Made by a program: the position numbers and the translations under genes
Part shown: positions 8,296 through 15,287 of the stretch, piece by piece
How the letters are laid out: every line of letters starts with the position of its first letter
Numbering within the stretch: position 1 is the stretch's first letter
Source of the DNA: Bdellovibrionales bacterium
GTDB taxonomy: Bacteria > Bdellovibrionota > Bdellovibrionia > Bdellovibrionales > UBA1609
Direction of reading: 5' to 3'
Assembly (NCBI GenBank): GCA_013216195.1
Contig: JABSOQ010000018.1
Location: 1-37,599, forward strand
Length of the DNA: 37,599 bases
The notes under the pieces: model-generated
Told to the model about the DNA's origin: nothing
The model's input: only the letters and a program-made list of their open reading frames with translations
Databases searched by the model: none

Positions 8296-8751
8296 CTATT
8301 GAACGACTTTTACGCCCTTTGCGACGATAGAGTACTCAAAGCTTGGCTCAGTCACGGCAGCAATCTCTTCTTTGGTGGCTCCAGCATCTTCAAGGTAATG
8401 CTTTGTATCTTTAACTGAAATTTCTTTTCGATTCATCATACCCTCAACCCAGACCTTCTTACCAACCAGAGTCATAGGCACGAAGAAGCCATAGTCTTTG
8501 AACTTCACGCGAAAGGTTTTGTCACTCCCCTGAAGAGTCATCCAACAGCCCTTTGCGGCACAGACCTTCTCAACATTGGCCTCCATAACCAGACTCGATT
8601 TCTCGTACTTTGCGTAATCTTTTAAGACTGAGTCGAGTGAAGTGGCACTTTCTGACTTAATCTCGTCACCATAAAATGGCTTCTCTTTGACACCGTTGTC
8701 GGCACTAGCTTGAAAGCCAAGAATTAGAATCACAAAAGAAAGCAGTCTCAT
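8296..8751 (-). CDS. Exported DUF4920-domain protein
   Basis: I start this gene at the ATG at 8751, preceded by GGCGGGGTG, which gives about 151 residues. The N-terminus RLLSFVILILGFQASA is a Sec signal peptide, probably cleaved after A-S-A. The mature part has the DUF4920 signature: a VEKVCAAKGCWMTL segment with two cysteines, then RVKFKDYGFFVPMTLVGKKVWVEG. DUF4920 proteins resemble OB-fold or copper/cofactor-type periplasmic proteins, and their function is not established. The paired cysteines (VCAAKGCWM) could bind metal. The frame is open further upstream to 8850, but that extension would bury the signal peptide internally. It is the first gene of the run leading to the VOC gene. Confidence 0.82.
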   Translation of the reverse strand: MRLLSFVILILGFQASADNGVKEKPFYGDEIKSESATSLDSVLKDYAKYEKSSLVMEANVEKVCAAKGCWMTLQGSDKTFRVKFKDYGFFVPMTLVGKKVWVEGMMNRKEISVKDTKHYLEDAGATKEEIAAVTEPSFEYSIVAKGVKVVQ

Positions 8752-8943
8752 TTTCACCCCGCCTAGGTAAGATGGTTTGCTGTCAAACAGCTCAACTGAA
8801 ATTGATAACACCATAAAAATGATCTGCAATACCCTCCGTGTCGCAACCAATACTAACGCACTTTAGAGCGAAACCTTGGGCACTAGAACCTAAGATATCG
8901 TGCAAAACTTCTGTAGCTAGGCAAAACTGCTGAGGGCCTGCTG

Positions 8944-9303
8944 CTATATCCACATCATTGAGCTGATAAACGAGTAAATCACAAAGCTCAAAGAAATACT
9001 CATCACTGTGATTGTCACAGTGGCCAGAATGTTGCCCTGGCTATACAGAAACACTGCACCCAACAAACTTACAATTAGTTACGACACCGCCACAAATAGA
9101 GCTCCGGGCGTGATTCCTTGCGGCTCGCCGCTCAATGGCACTTTGTAGCCAACTAACGAGTCTGCTAGTCCCGCAAAAAAGGCAAGTGTCAAAAGACACA
9201 CTATAGGAAACACAAGGCTGAATATCGTGAATGGCAGAACATGAAACAAAAGCTGTTTGTACCAAACTAATTTAACTCCAAACACGTCAAACACCTTCAC
9301 CAA
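8944..9303 (-). pseudogene. Small membrane protein gene interrupted by an in-frame TAA
   Basis: On the minus strand a frame starting TTG/GTG at 9303/9300 encodes a hydrophobic protein that reaches a TAA after residues GALFVAVS (TAA near 9079-9081). The same frame then continues without interruption as LIVSLLGAVFLYSQGNILAT and ends SFISSMMWI at TAG 8944-8946. Reading through gives about 118 residues with three transmembrane segments. The stop falls inside the second one, which is only complete when both parts are joined. A Leu TTA to TAA change is the simplest explanation. No strong ribosome-binding site is visible upstream, and the gene lies beyond the HD gene's terminator, so expression is doubtful. 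I recognise no family. The 8752-8943 stretch beyond it shows nothing definite. Confidence 0.65.
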
Positions 9304-9324
9304 AGGTCACAAGAGACTCGCTGC

Positions 9325-9351
9325 AAAAAACTAGGGCTCGAGGGAGCCCTA
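9325..9351 (-). terminator. Intrinsic terminator of the HD-domain gene
   Basis: On the minus strand an 8-bp GC-rich stem (TAGGGCTC with GAGCCCTA, four-base loop) is followed after one base by a run of six T. The TAG stop codon of the HD gene forms the first three bases of the stem. This is a classic Rho-independent terminator and it isolates the broken membrane-protein gene downstream. Confidence 0.85.
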
Positions 9352-10272
9352 AGAAAACAGTACCGGAAGAAACCGAAAGCTCCAATGCGAAAGCTCTCTT
9401 TTAATATTCTCTACGGCTTGCTCTTGATACTTAGCTCTAAAGACCGAGGTGTGAAATACCCCCCTTGCGAGCAACCTCGTCAACACCGCCTTTCTCTTGA
9501 ACTTGAATACCCAGCTCGGCACGAGGCGATACTCTTCATAAACGCTCTGTTGATAGGCCTGGTACTCAAAAACACCCTGACCTAAGGCTGAATGATCAAT
9601 ATCAAGAAAGACCTGCTGGTCGTAGCTAAGGTCTTCATTTTTCGCATCTGCCACAATCAGAGCTTTCACATCTTGCAAGTCGATGCGACCTGGGTATTTT
9701 GAAAGATCGTTCAACATGGCCTCGGCACTTTTCTTTTCGTTGCCATACGATTTAGGGCTATAAACATAGTCGTGGTACCAAATGGCAAGCTCAAGCCTGT
9801 CTTTGTTTACAATAGTGTCTTCGAGTCTGTCTAGCTCCCACAAGCAATTCAATAAGTGCTCTAGATTGTGGTACTCACGGCCCTCTTGGCTGTACTTAGC
9901 AAACAGTTTTTCTACAATCTCAATTCTCTCAGCTGCAGGCACGCTAAACTGGCTCATCAAAAAAGCGTCAAGACGAACTCTTAACTCTTCAACCCGCCCT
10001 TCGCTCAATACCGGCTGATCTAGCCCACGGTAGAGTACAAATAGTCTGTTTTCAGTACAGGTCATGCTCTTAATGAAGTTCTCCATATTGACATGTGGAA
10101 AGGTCTTCACCCGTCTCAAGAACTCACCCGAGCCACTGAAAGGGATCTGCCAACTTTGCTCTTTCGCAAAAATCAAAAAGAAGACATCTTCAAAAAATGG
10201 CCCAGCATCTGTGTTCTTGATCACGATGTAATCGACTTCCTCAGGCTTTAGGTCTGTATATTGTTTTTTCAT
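9349..10272 (-). CDS. HD-domain predicted phosphohydrolase with extra N-terminal domain
   Basis: The ATG at 10272 has a strong AAGGAG site, giving about 307 residues; the frame opens further upstream but without a ribosome site. The C-terminal 210 residues match the COG4339 family of predicted metal-dependent HD phosphohydrolases: REYHNLEHLLNCLWEL, then ELAIWYHDYVYSP with the HD pair, then NEKKSAEAML and QVFLDIDHSALG. The first 85 residues form a separate domain I cannot name. The gene is divergent from the TetR regulator, with 57 bases between their starts containing a palindrome, so it is the likely regulatory target. It ends in its own terminator. The substrate is unknown; the family has been linked to nucleotide or phosphoester hydrolysis only by analogy. 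Confidence 0.82.
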   Translation of the reverse strand: MKKQYTDLKPEEVDYIVIKNTDAGPFFEDVFFLIFAKEQSWQIPFSGSGEFLRRVKTFPHVNMENFIKSMTCTENRLFVLYRGLDQPVLSEGRVEELRVRLDAFLMSQFSVPAAERIEIVEKLFAKYSQEGREYHNLEHLLNCLWELDRLEDTIVNKDRLELAIWYHDYVYSPKSYGNEKKSAEAMLNDLSKYPGRIDLQDVKALIVADAKNEDLSYDQQVFLDIDHSALGQGVFEYQAYQQSVYEEYRLVPSWVFKFKRKAVLTRLLARGVFHTSVFRAKYQEQAVENIKRELSHWSFRFLPVLFS

Positions 10273-10282
10273 ATCATCTCCT

Positions 10283-10310
10283 TTGTTATCTCTATTGTCG
10301 AATCTATAAA
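10283..10310 (+). promoter_or_regulatory. Promoter of the TetR gene
   Basis: TTGTTA at 10283-10288 and TATAAA at 10305-10310 are separated by 16 bases, a good sigma-70 fit. Transcription would start near 10318, about 12 bases before the ATG. That leaves almost no leader, which agrees with the absence of a ribosome-binding site and suggests a leaderless or near-leaderless message. Confidence 0.5.
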
Positions 10311-10327
10311 TTGGGTGTACAACCAAT
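10310..10327. promoter_or_regulatory. 18-bp palindromic operator for TetR
   Basis: ATTGGGTGTACAACCAAT is a near-perfect palindrome, with eight of nine pairs matching around a TGTACA centre. It overlaps the likely start of tetR transcription and ends two bases before its ATG. Its size, symmetry and position fit a TetR-family operator controlling both the regulator and the divergent HD gene. Confidence 0.6.
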
Positions 10328-10329
10328 CT

Positions 10330-10884
10330 ATGGGCAGGAAGAGCAACCGAGAACAGCGTAGAGCTGATATCACTAGAGCTTTTGCAAGAGTTCTAAGCCA
10401 ACATGGCTACACAGGGGCAACTGTGCTAGCTGTAGCCGAAGAAGCCCAGCTCTCACCGGGGCTTCTCCATCATCATTTCAAAAACAAAAGAGAAATGTTG
10501 ATTGAGTTACTTGAAAGCCTAATTGAAGAGTTCAAGATCAGGTTTAGACAAAGAGCAAAAGAGGGTGAATTCAACCTTAACACCTATATTGATAGCGCTT
10601 TAAAGCTTGATGAGAGATCTGACTCTATCGCTGCCAAGTGCTGGGTCGGCATCTTAGCAGAAGCCCTCAAAGACAAAGCCATCATGGAGAAGATCAAACG
10701 CCACCTCGACTCTGAAATCGTCTCAATCACAAAGCTCTCAGGAGACAAACTTGGCCCCACAGAGAGCAGCGCAATACTTGCATTTATAATCGGCTCACTT
10801 GTGTTCGGCGCCTACGCCCCCAAACGAACTGCTGGCTTTGCCGCAGACATGGGCAAAAAGTTTGCCTCTGCGGCTGCAGATTAG
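10330..10884 (+). CDS. TetR-family transcriptional regulator
   Basis: This protein has about 184 residues from the ATG at 10330. The N-terminal helix-turn-helix is clear: RRADITRAFARVLSQHGY, then TVLAVAEEAQLSPGLLHHHF and KNKREMLIELLE. The LLHHHFKNK recognition helix is close to BetI-type regulators, and the remaining helical C-terminal domain is typical of TetR ligand-binding domains. An upstream in-frame GTG at 10315 is possible but also lacks a ribosome-binding site. I choose the ATG because the palindrome and promoter leave room only for it. It probably represses itself and the divergent HD-domain gene. The ligand is not predictable. Confidence 0.88.
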   Translation: MGRKSNREQRRADITRAFARVLSQHGYTGATVLAVAEEAQLSPGLLHHHFKNKREMLIELLESLIEEFKIRFRQRAKEGEFNLNTYIDSALKLDERSDSIAAKCWVGILAEALKDKAIMEKIKRHLDSEIVSITKLSGDKLGPTESSAILAFIIGSLVFGAYAPKRTAGFAADMGKKFASAAAD

Positions 10885-10908
10885 ACTGATAAATTCATCA
10901 AAAAAAAT

Positions 10909-11595
10909 CTAAGGTAGGCTGGTATGAAAACCCCGTGGGCCGTAAATGAAAGTCACTTTTGAGATAAGACCTGGGTCTGCTGCCAAAATTTCAAACTCCT
11001 TAACGGTCTTACCAGGCTCTGAGAGGTCAGATGGAAGTAGAAAAAACACCTGTCTGTTACCCTGGAGCAATAGGTTGTTTAAAAAAGCTGTCACATAAGT
11101 TTCGGTTTGATCATCAAAAGCAGACATACCAATATCGAAGAAGGCAGTAAAAAAGTCTTTAACAGGACTGTTTCTAACTAATGCTTTGTAATCCTCTCCA
11201 TTAGGTCCGAGTAGGTACGAGTTGCTGTTCACCCTTCTAGATGCAGACTCAGATAAAGCCAAAAACTCATCATAACGAATGACCCCTCTCGCTTGATAGA
11301 AAACGCTTTGTGAGTATTCTCCTAATTCGACGAAATTTTGAAGCTCGTCGATACGCTCATCAAGCCCTGGCTGTACACTCTCTTTCACCACCATCTTCGC
11401 CATGAAAGAAACGCATCGATTTAGCCAGCTCGCCTCTGCAGCAGGCATAGCAAAAAACGTCAGACACACGACCAAACTATAGGCACTTAAACACCTAAAA
11501 ATACTGTATTTTTGACAACCTTTAATGCCTGACATTGTAAGCGCTAAGGTTGCGAATATCGTTCCATTTTGGCTTCGGAGCAAAAAGGCAACCAT
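10909..11595 (-). CDS. Exported protein of unknown function
   Basis: The frame covers up to 228 residues. An internal ATG at 11535 would give about 208 and place the hydrophobic segment CLSAYSLVVCLTFFAMPAAEA nearer the start; neither start has a good ribosome site. The segment looks like a Sec signal peptide with cleavage after A-E-A. The mature part has a mixed helix/strand pattern, including QARGVIRYDEFLALSESASR and an almost Cys-free body, and ends FIYGPRGFHTSLP. I recognise no family. It is convergent with the TetR gene, 24 bases apart, and its upstream region (11596-11765) is shared with the divergent truncated isomerase gene. Confidence 0.6.
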   Translation of the reverse strand: MVAFLLRSQNGTIFATLALTMSGIKGCQKYSIFRCLSAYSLVVCLTFFAMPAAEASWLNRCVSFMAKMVVKESVQPGLDERIDELQNFVELGEYSQSVFYQARGVIRYDEFLALSESASRRVNSNSYLLGPNGEDYKALVRNSPVKDFFTAFFDIGMSAFDDQTETYVTAFLNNLLLQGNRQVFFLLPSDLSEPGKTVKEFEILAADPGLISKVTFIYGPRGFHTSLP

Positions 11596-11765
11596 GTCTT
11601 TCGAGAAACCATAGTGTCATAACGCAAGATAACCCCAAATGAATTTTACCGAACAGAAATTGGCCGCTGGATGCCGTCTAGATACACAAAAGAAACATCA
11701 TCGCAGATTGTGCTTTCAAAAGCTTTATTCTAGGTTATCAATCTGACCGCGACAGGATTATTGCG

Positions 11766-11993
11766 ATGCCAAATGTAATCATAGAGCACTCAAAGAATAT
11801 TCAAGAGACACGACAACTGATGCAGATCTGCCACGACCACCTCATGGAATCAGGCTTGTTCAAGATAGAAACAATTAAAGTGCGGCACCAAAGTTTTGAA
11901 AACTACCTCGTAGGTGGTAGCTCGACTCAGCCTTTTGTCGTTTTCACTTTGAGCATCATGCCTGGCAAACGGATACCTTGTTTTCATTACTAA
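11766..11993 (+). pseudogene. 5-carboxymethyl-2-hydroxymuconate isomerase fragment
   Basis: The 75-residue product matches the N-terminal two-thirds of 5-carboxymethyl-2-hydroxymuconate delta-isomerase (HpaF-like, tautomerase fold). It starts MPNVIIEHSKNIQE with the catalytic N-terminal Pro2, and continues HDHLMESGLFKIETIKVR and FVVFTLSIMPGKR. Family members are about 115-125 residues. Here the homology breaks at IMPGKR, where other members continue into the final strand and helix, and a short unrelated tail CFHY precedes the stop. The stop lies one base from the end of the convergent DUF4442 gene, so a deletion probably fused the two 3' ends. The enzyme normally acts in homoprotocatechuate degradation, and no other gene of that pathway is present in the window. 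Confidence 0.65.
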
Positions 11994-11994
11994 G

Positions 11995-12453
11995 TTATTT
12001 AGGTTTGCGCTCTGAGATATACATGACAATTTCGGCGCGAAAGACCTTTTGGTTAGATTTGTCAAAGATGTTCACTTCGACTTTATTCTCACCTGCAGTC
12101 AGAGCTGCAGGATCAACCGTGCAAATGGCCCTCAGGTCAGTTTCTGCTTTTTTCAGATACTCGACAGCCATGCCTTTCGGGATCCACCTTAGATTCTTAG
12201 CAAGAGAAGTCTCGACGCACAGGCCTCCAACAGCCTCTGCAAGGTTGCACATTGCGATCGCATGAACAGTTCCGATATGATTCAAAACCGATCGACGCTT
12301 TTTTATCGTCGCTTCACACCTGCCCGACGTGACGGTTTGAAAAAGTGGCCGAACTGACCCGAAATAAGGTGCCTTAAGACAAAACAACTTCGAGAATATT
12401 CGCCGGCCAAAAGGCAGCCCAGACAGCTTTAGAAATAACTCACTTAAAGACAC
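11995..12453 (-). CDS. DUF4442 hotdog-fold protein
   Basis: This 152-residue protein fits the DUF4442 branch of hotdog-fold thioesterase-like proteins. Landmarks are SELFLKLSGLPFGRRIFSK at the N-terminus, YFGSVRPLFQTVTSGRCEAT, then NHIGTVHAIAMCNLAEAVGG. That last segment is the central hotdog helix where the related PaaI thioesterases carry their active residue. PaaI-type enzymes hydrolyse acyl-CoA; whether this protein does is unproven. The start is GTG with GAGGG upstream. It ends one base from the truncated isomerase gene on the other strand. Confidence 0.82.
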   Translation of the reverse strand: MSLSELFLKLSGLPFGRRIFSKLFCLKAPYFGSVRPLFQTVTSGRCEATIKKRRSVLNHIGTVHAIAMCNLAEAVGGLCVETSLAKNLRWIPKGMAVEYLKKAETDLRAICTVDPAALTAGENKVEVNIFDKSNQKVFRAEIVMYISERKPK

Positions 12454-12478
12454 TTAAAACAACCCTCGCATGAGTGAA

Positions 12479-12871
12479 TCACTTCATTGAATGCAGGCCG
12501 ATCATATTGCCGGCAGGATCTTGGCACATAGACATGAAACCGTAGTCGCCCAGAGAAAGCTTGGTTCTCATGACCTTGCCACCAAATTCAGAGACTCTGG
12601 CTTCTTCAACAGCACAGTCTTCACAAGAAAAGTAAACAAGGGTGCCCATTCCACCTGGTGTCACCCCCTCCATTTTACAAATGGCACCACTTGCGCCAAA
12701 ACCCGAAAAGTCTTGAGGAAACGACCACATCTGCAAGCCCGGAGTGGCATCTATACCAGGATTCGATAGAGCCTGTAGCTCTGTTTGAAAAACATTTTGA
12801 TAAAACTCTTTCGCCTTATCAATATCATCGACATAAATTTCAAACCAACCAACTGGGTTCTTGATCTCCAT
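12479..12871 (-). CDS. VOC family protein
   Basis: This 130-residue protein has two VOC modules. The first is VGWFEIYVDDIDKAKEFYQN, and the second begins TLVYFSCEDCAVEEARVSEF and ends YGFMSMCQDPAGNMIGLHSM. The DPAGNMIGLH ending matches the second-module DP-x-G-N-x-x-G-L-H signature of VOC proteins close to PhnB/glyoxalase-like members. The first-module C-terminal ligand is not obvious. AAGGAG sits just upstream of the ATG. The gene is co-directional with the DUF4442 gene and the P-loop kinase gene, with small gaps, so all three may be co-transcribed. Confidence 0.83.
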   Translation of the reverse strand: MEIKNPVGWFEIYVDDIDKAKEFYQNVFQTELQALSNPGIDATPGLQMWSFPQDFSGFGASGAICKMEGVTPGGMGTLVYFSCEDCAVEEARVSEFGGKVMRTKLSLGDYGFMSMCQDPAGNMIGLHSMK

Positions 12872-12931
12872 CTTCTCTCCTTAATTTTCTGGCACACTCA
12901 GCCAGGCCGACAAGCCAAAACGATTACGACC

Positions 12932-13423
12932 CTAGTTCTTCAACATCAAAAGCTTACCACTCATCTCACTGGGTTCAATAGGGTCATAGACTTGATCCAT
13001 GAAGTCGAGCATCTCTTTGGTAACTTCAAAAGAAAAGGTCTCTCCTTGCTCAGAGTTTCTTTTTTGAACTCTTTCCCAGCGAGTGGGCCTGTCGACTTCT
13101 AAAAAATGAACCTCAAATGGCACACCTGCAGCATCAAGTTTAGCATATGTCTTCTTGCGCCAATTTAAGTTTACAAACCCAATATCTAAAATCGAAGACG
13201 TCCCGATTTTATTGAGTTCAATACAGGTCTTAACCATTCTATTTTCGACCCTGCCAGTTCTCTCAAGAGCCCATTGAACATCTTCGCCAGGAGCACTGTC
13301 CATCCAGAACAGATCACTCATCCAGACATCAGTTGAGAATACAATCGCGCTATTTTCTTTGGCTAGCTTTTTCGAGTGGGTTGATTTACCTGCTCCAGGC
13401 AGCCCTCCAACAATATAGACCAC
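12932..13423 (-). CDS. P-loop kinase-like ATPase (AAA_33/zeta-toxin-like)
   Basis: This 163-residue protein starts IVGGLPGAGKSTHSKKLA, a perfect Walker A motif at residues 6-15, and continues VFSTDVWMSDLF, the typical lid and substrate Asp region (here D32). Later there are ILDIGFVNLNWRK and HFLEVDRPTRWERVQKRN, the arginine-rich lid seen in small P-loop kinases and the AAA_33/zeta-like group. No antitoxin-like gene is adjacent, so a toxin role is unlikely. The start is GTG with GGAGAGGG upstream. The (TGCG)n repeat lies 68 bases upstream of this start. Confidence 0.8.
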   Translation of the reverse strand: MVYIVGGLPGAGKSTHSKKLAKENSAIVFSTDVWMSDLFWMDSAPGEDVQWALERTGRVENRMVKTCIELNKIGTSSILDIGFVNLNWRKKTYAKLDAAGVPFEVHFLEVDRPTRWERVQKRNSEQGETFSFEVTKEMLDFMDQVYDPIEPSEMSGKLLMLKN

Positions 13424-13489
13424 AGACCCTCTCCCCTTCAGAGCTTGAAATCACAAGATAAAACAACCTCAGCACATACTTACACAGTC

Positions 13490-13536
<47 letters not shown>

Positions 13537-13630
13537 ACAGTTTAAACCTGAGTTGTTCTCAAAGTCATGGCTAGTCTGAAATTTTAAATTACCTAATGTG
13601 TCTAGAGTGTTCGTGTAAAGCTAAGCTCGT

Positions 13631-13783
13631 TTACCAACAGTCGACCATAAACTTGTCTTTTTTAGCGCTACAGTCATAAGACTTACTGCTTGAAGGAGCC
13701 CTAGATGAGCTAGTGCTTGCACAACCAGCCAATAGAAAAGAGAGGGCAATAAAGATCAGTGTTAATTGTCTCAATTTGCACAT
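13631..13783 (-). CDS. Small lipoprotein
   Basis: From the ATG at 13783, with GGAG seven bases upstream, the product is 50 residues. It has a lipoprotein signal: a basic start MCKLRQ, a hydrophobic LTLIFIALSFLLAG core and the lipobox LLAGC. The mature part is only about 28 residues, rich in Ser/Thr then Lys, with a C-terminal DKFMVDCW. The two cysteines after the lipobox (YDCSAKK and VDCW) could form a disulphide. The frame continues upstream to 13864 without a ribosome site, so the shorter form is preferred. Function unknown. The lipid-attached Cys would be held at a membrane by the Lol system. Confidence 0.65.
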   Translation of the reverse strand: MCKLRQLTLIFIALSFLLAGCASTSSSRAPSSSKSYDCSAKKDKFMVDCW

Positions 13784-13962
13784 TGGTAGGCTCCACTGTT
13801 TTATTAGGTAAGGATTATTCGGCATAATTTCGGCAAATCTGCACCATTTATGTTCACTAGCCACGCTTGTCTTATTTTGAGTCTCAAAGTATCAATGGAA
13901 CCACTGGCCTAGACCGTAGATTAAGGCTGACTTGCAAATGAACTCACAGGGAGCTACTAAAT

Positions 13963-14544
13963 TTGGCAGCACCAACAAAACTTCTCAAACAAATTAAAGA
14001 TTGTAGAATATGCGAGAACGCCTTACCGCACGAGCCTCGCCCTGTTGTGAGCTTCAGTAAGAGTTCTCGAGTTATCATCATTGGCCAGGCACCCGGCAGA
14101 AAAGTTCATGAGTCAGGCGTGCCTTGGGATGACCCCAGTGGTGATCGCCTAAGAGATTGGCTGCAGGTCTCAAAGGCCGACTTTTATAACAATCAGCTTT
14201 TTGCCATTGTACCGATGGGGTTTTGTTACCCAGGCAAAGGCAAAAGCGGAGACTTGCCACCTAGACCAGAATGCGCAAAACACTGGATGCAAGATGTACT
14301 CAACTCTATGGCAGAACCAGAACTGATCATCTTGATTGGCCAGTACGCTCAGAACTACTTTCTGGGAGAAAAACAACAGAAAACTCTAACCGAGACGGTA
14401 AAGAACTTTGAAAGTTACTTACCAAAGTACTTCGTACTTCCTCACCCCTCCCCAAGAAACAACATCTGGATGAAAAAGAACCCCTGGTTCGAAAAAAAGG
14501 TGATCCCCGCTCTGAACAGGCAAGTTAAGAAGTTGAAGATATAG
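13963..14544 (+). CDS. Uracil-DNA glycosylase family protein (4Fe-4S type)
   Basis: This 193-residue protein belongs to the COG1573-like uracil-DNA glycosylases. It has C14-x-x-C17, then GQAPG at residues 41-45 (motif I), PWDDPSGDRLRDWL, and LPHPSPRN (motif II HPS). Cys 91 and Cys 107 complete the C-x2-C ... C-x15-C pattern that binds the iron-sulphur cluster in family 4 enzymes. These enzymes excise uracil from DNA as the first step of base-excision repair. The start codon is TTG, supported by GGGAG nine bases upstream. The gene is convergent with the methyltransferase gene. Confidence 0.85.
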   Translation: MAAPTKLLKQIKDCRICENALPHEPRPVVSFSKSSRVIIIGQAPGRKVHESGVPWDDPSGDRLRDWLQVSKADFYNNQLFAIVPMGFCYPGKGKSGDLPPRPECAKHWMQDVLNSMAEPELIILIGQYAQNYFLGEKQQKTLTETVKNFESYLPKYFVLPHPSPRNNIWMKKNPWFEKKVIPALNRQVKKLKI

Positions 14545-14577
14545 ATCGGCTTGATGCTCTCTGCGAAAAGAGGCTCA

Positions 14578-15192
14578 CTACTTCTGAGCTATCAAAAACA
14601 ACTCGCCCTTCTTATAAACCCAAGCATCATAGACCTTGAAGCCAATACTCTTATGCATATCTATTAGCTCATCTGCTGTGAACTTGGTGATCTTTGGTGC
14701 CTTGCCGATTGAAGTCATTATGGGGATGATTGCTCGAATAAAAATGTTCATTTCTTTTATGCAACCCGAACTTGAAACAAGAAAACCTCCGGGCTTTAGA
14801 GCCTCATAGGCATTTTTTAGAATCTGCTCGTTGTTCTCTGTAAGGTGCAAAATGCTATGAGCCATAATCACGTCATAGGTCTCTGAGTGAAAACGAATGT
14901 CTTCAACGGCTTTAACATCAAATGTGACATTGCTGACCTTCTGCTCACTCTTTTTTTGATTGGCTATCTCAATCATGCCTGATGAGTAGTCATAGGCAAC
15001 GATCTCTTTAACATGAGGGCTATGAATCAGTGATGTGGTACCCGTGCCGCAGCCAAACTCCATCACCACCGAGTCTTTATTAAAGAGCTTTTGAGTTCTT
15101 TTTAGCTTCTCTTCATATACGCTTTGCGAAGGAACCGCCTTTTTAGCGTACTTCTGCGAAACCTCATCCCAAAATTGTGCTGCTGTCGCCAT
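14578..15192 (-). CDS. Class I SAM-dependent methyltransferase
   Basis: This 204-residue protein has motif I VVMEFGCGTGTTSL at about residues 42-55, then EIVAYDYSSGMIEIA (motif II acidic residue), YDVIMAHSILHL (motif IV) and YEALKPGGFLVSSS (motif V). This is the UbiE/MenG-like layout of small-molecule methyltransferases. The substrate is not predictable. The gene lies head-to-head with the LysR gene, with 95 bases between the starts. Their shared region contains the TGCAAATA/TATTTGCA inverted repeat, so LysR control is likely. Confidence 0.9.
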   Translation of the reverse strand: MATAAQFWDEVSQKYAKKAVPSQSVYEEKLKRTQKLFNKDSVVMEFGCGTGTTSLIHSPHVKEIVAYDYSSGMIEIANQKKSEQKVSNVTFDVKAVEDIRFHSETYDVIMAHSILHLTENNEQILKNAYEALKPGGFLVSSSGCIKEMNIFIRAIIPIMTSIGKAPKITKFTADELIDMHKSIGFKVYDAWVYKKGELFLIAQK

Positions 15193-15253
15193 GTTCAGCT
15201 CCTTGTTACATACTACTATACGGTTGCATATATGAATAATAAATGGCTAAATA

Positions 15254-15278
15254 TGCAAATAACCTATGCATATTTGCA
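15254..15278. promoter_or_regulatory. LysR-type operator between methyltransferase and LysR genes
   Basis: TGCAAATA (15254-15261) and TATTTGCA (15271-15278) are exact inverted repeats with a 9-base spacer, a T-N-A style LysR site. A further related half, TTGCATAT, lies near 15225, suggesting more than one binding half-site. The repeat ends nine bases before the LysR ATG. Confidence 0.55.
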
Positions 15279-15287
15279 AGTGTACCT

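Noticed and set aside
12932-13423. Zeta-type toxin of a toxin-antitoxin pair
   Set aside because: No antitoxin-like gene is adjacent and the sequence fits small P-loop kinases generally.
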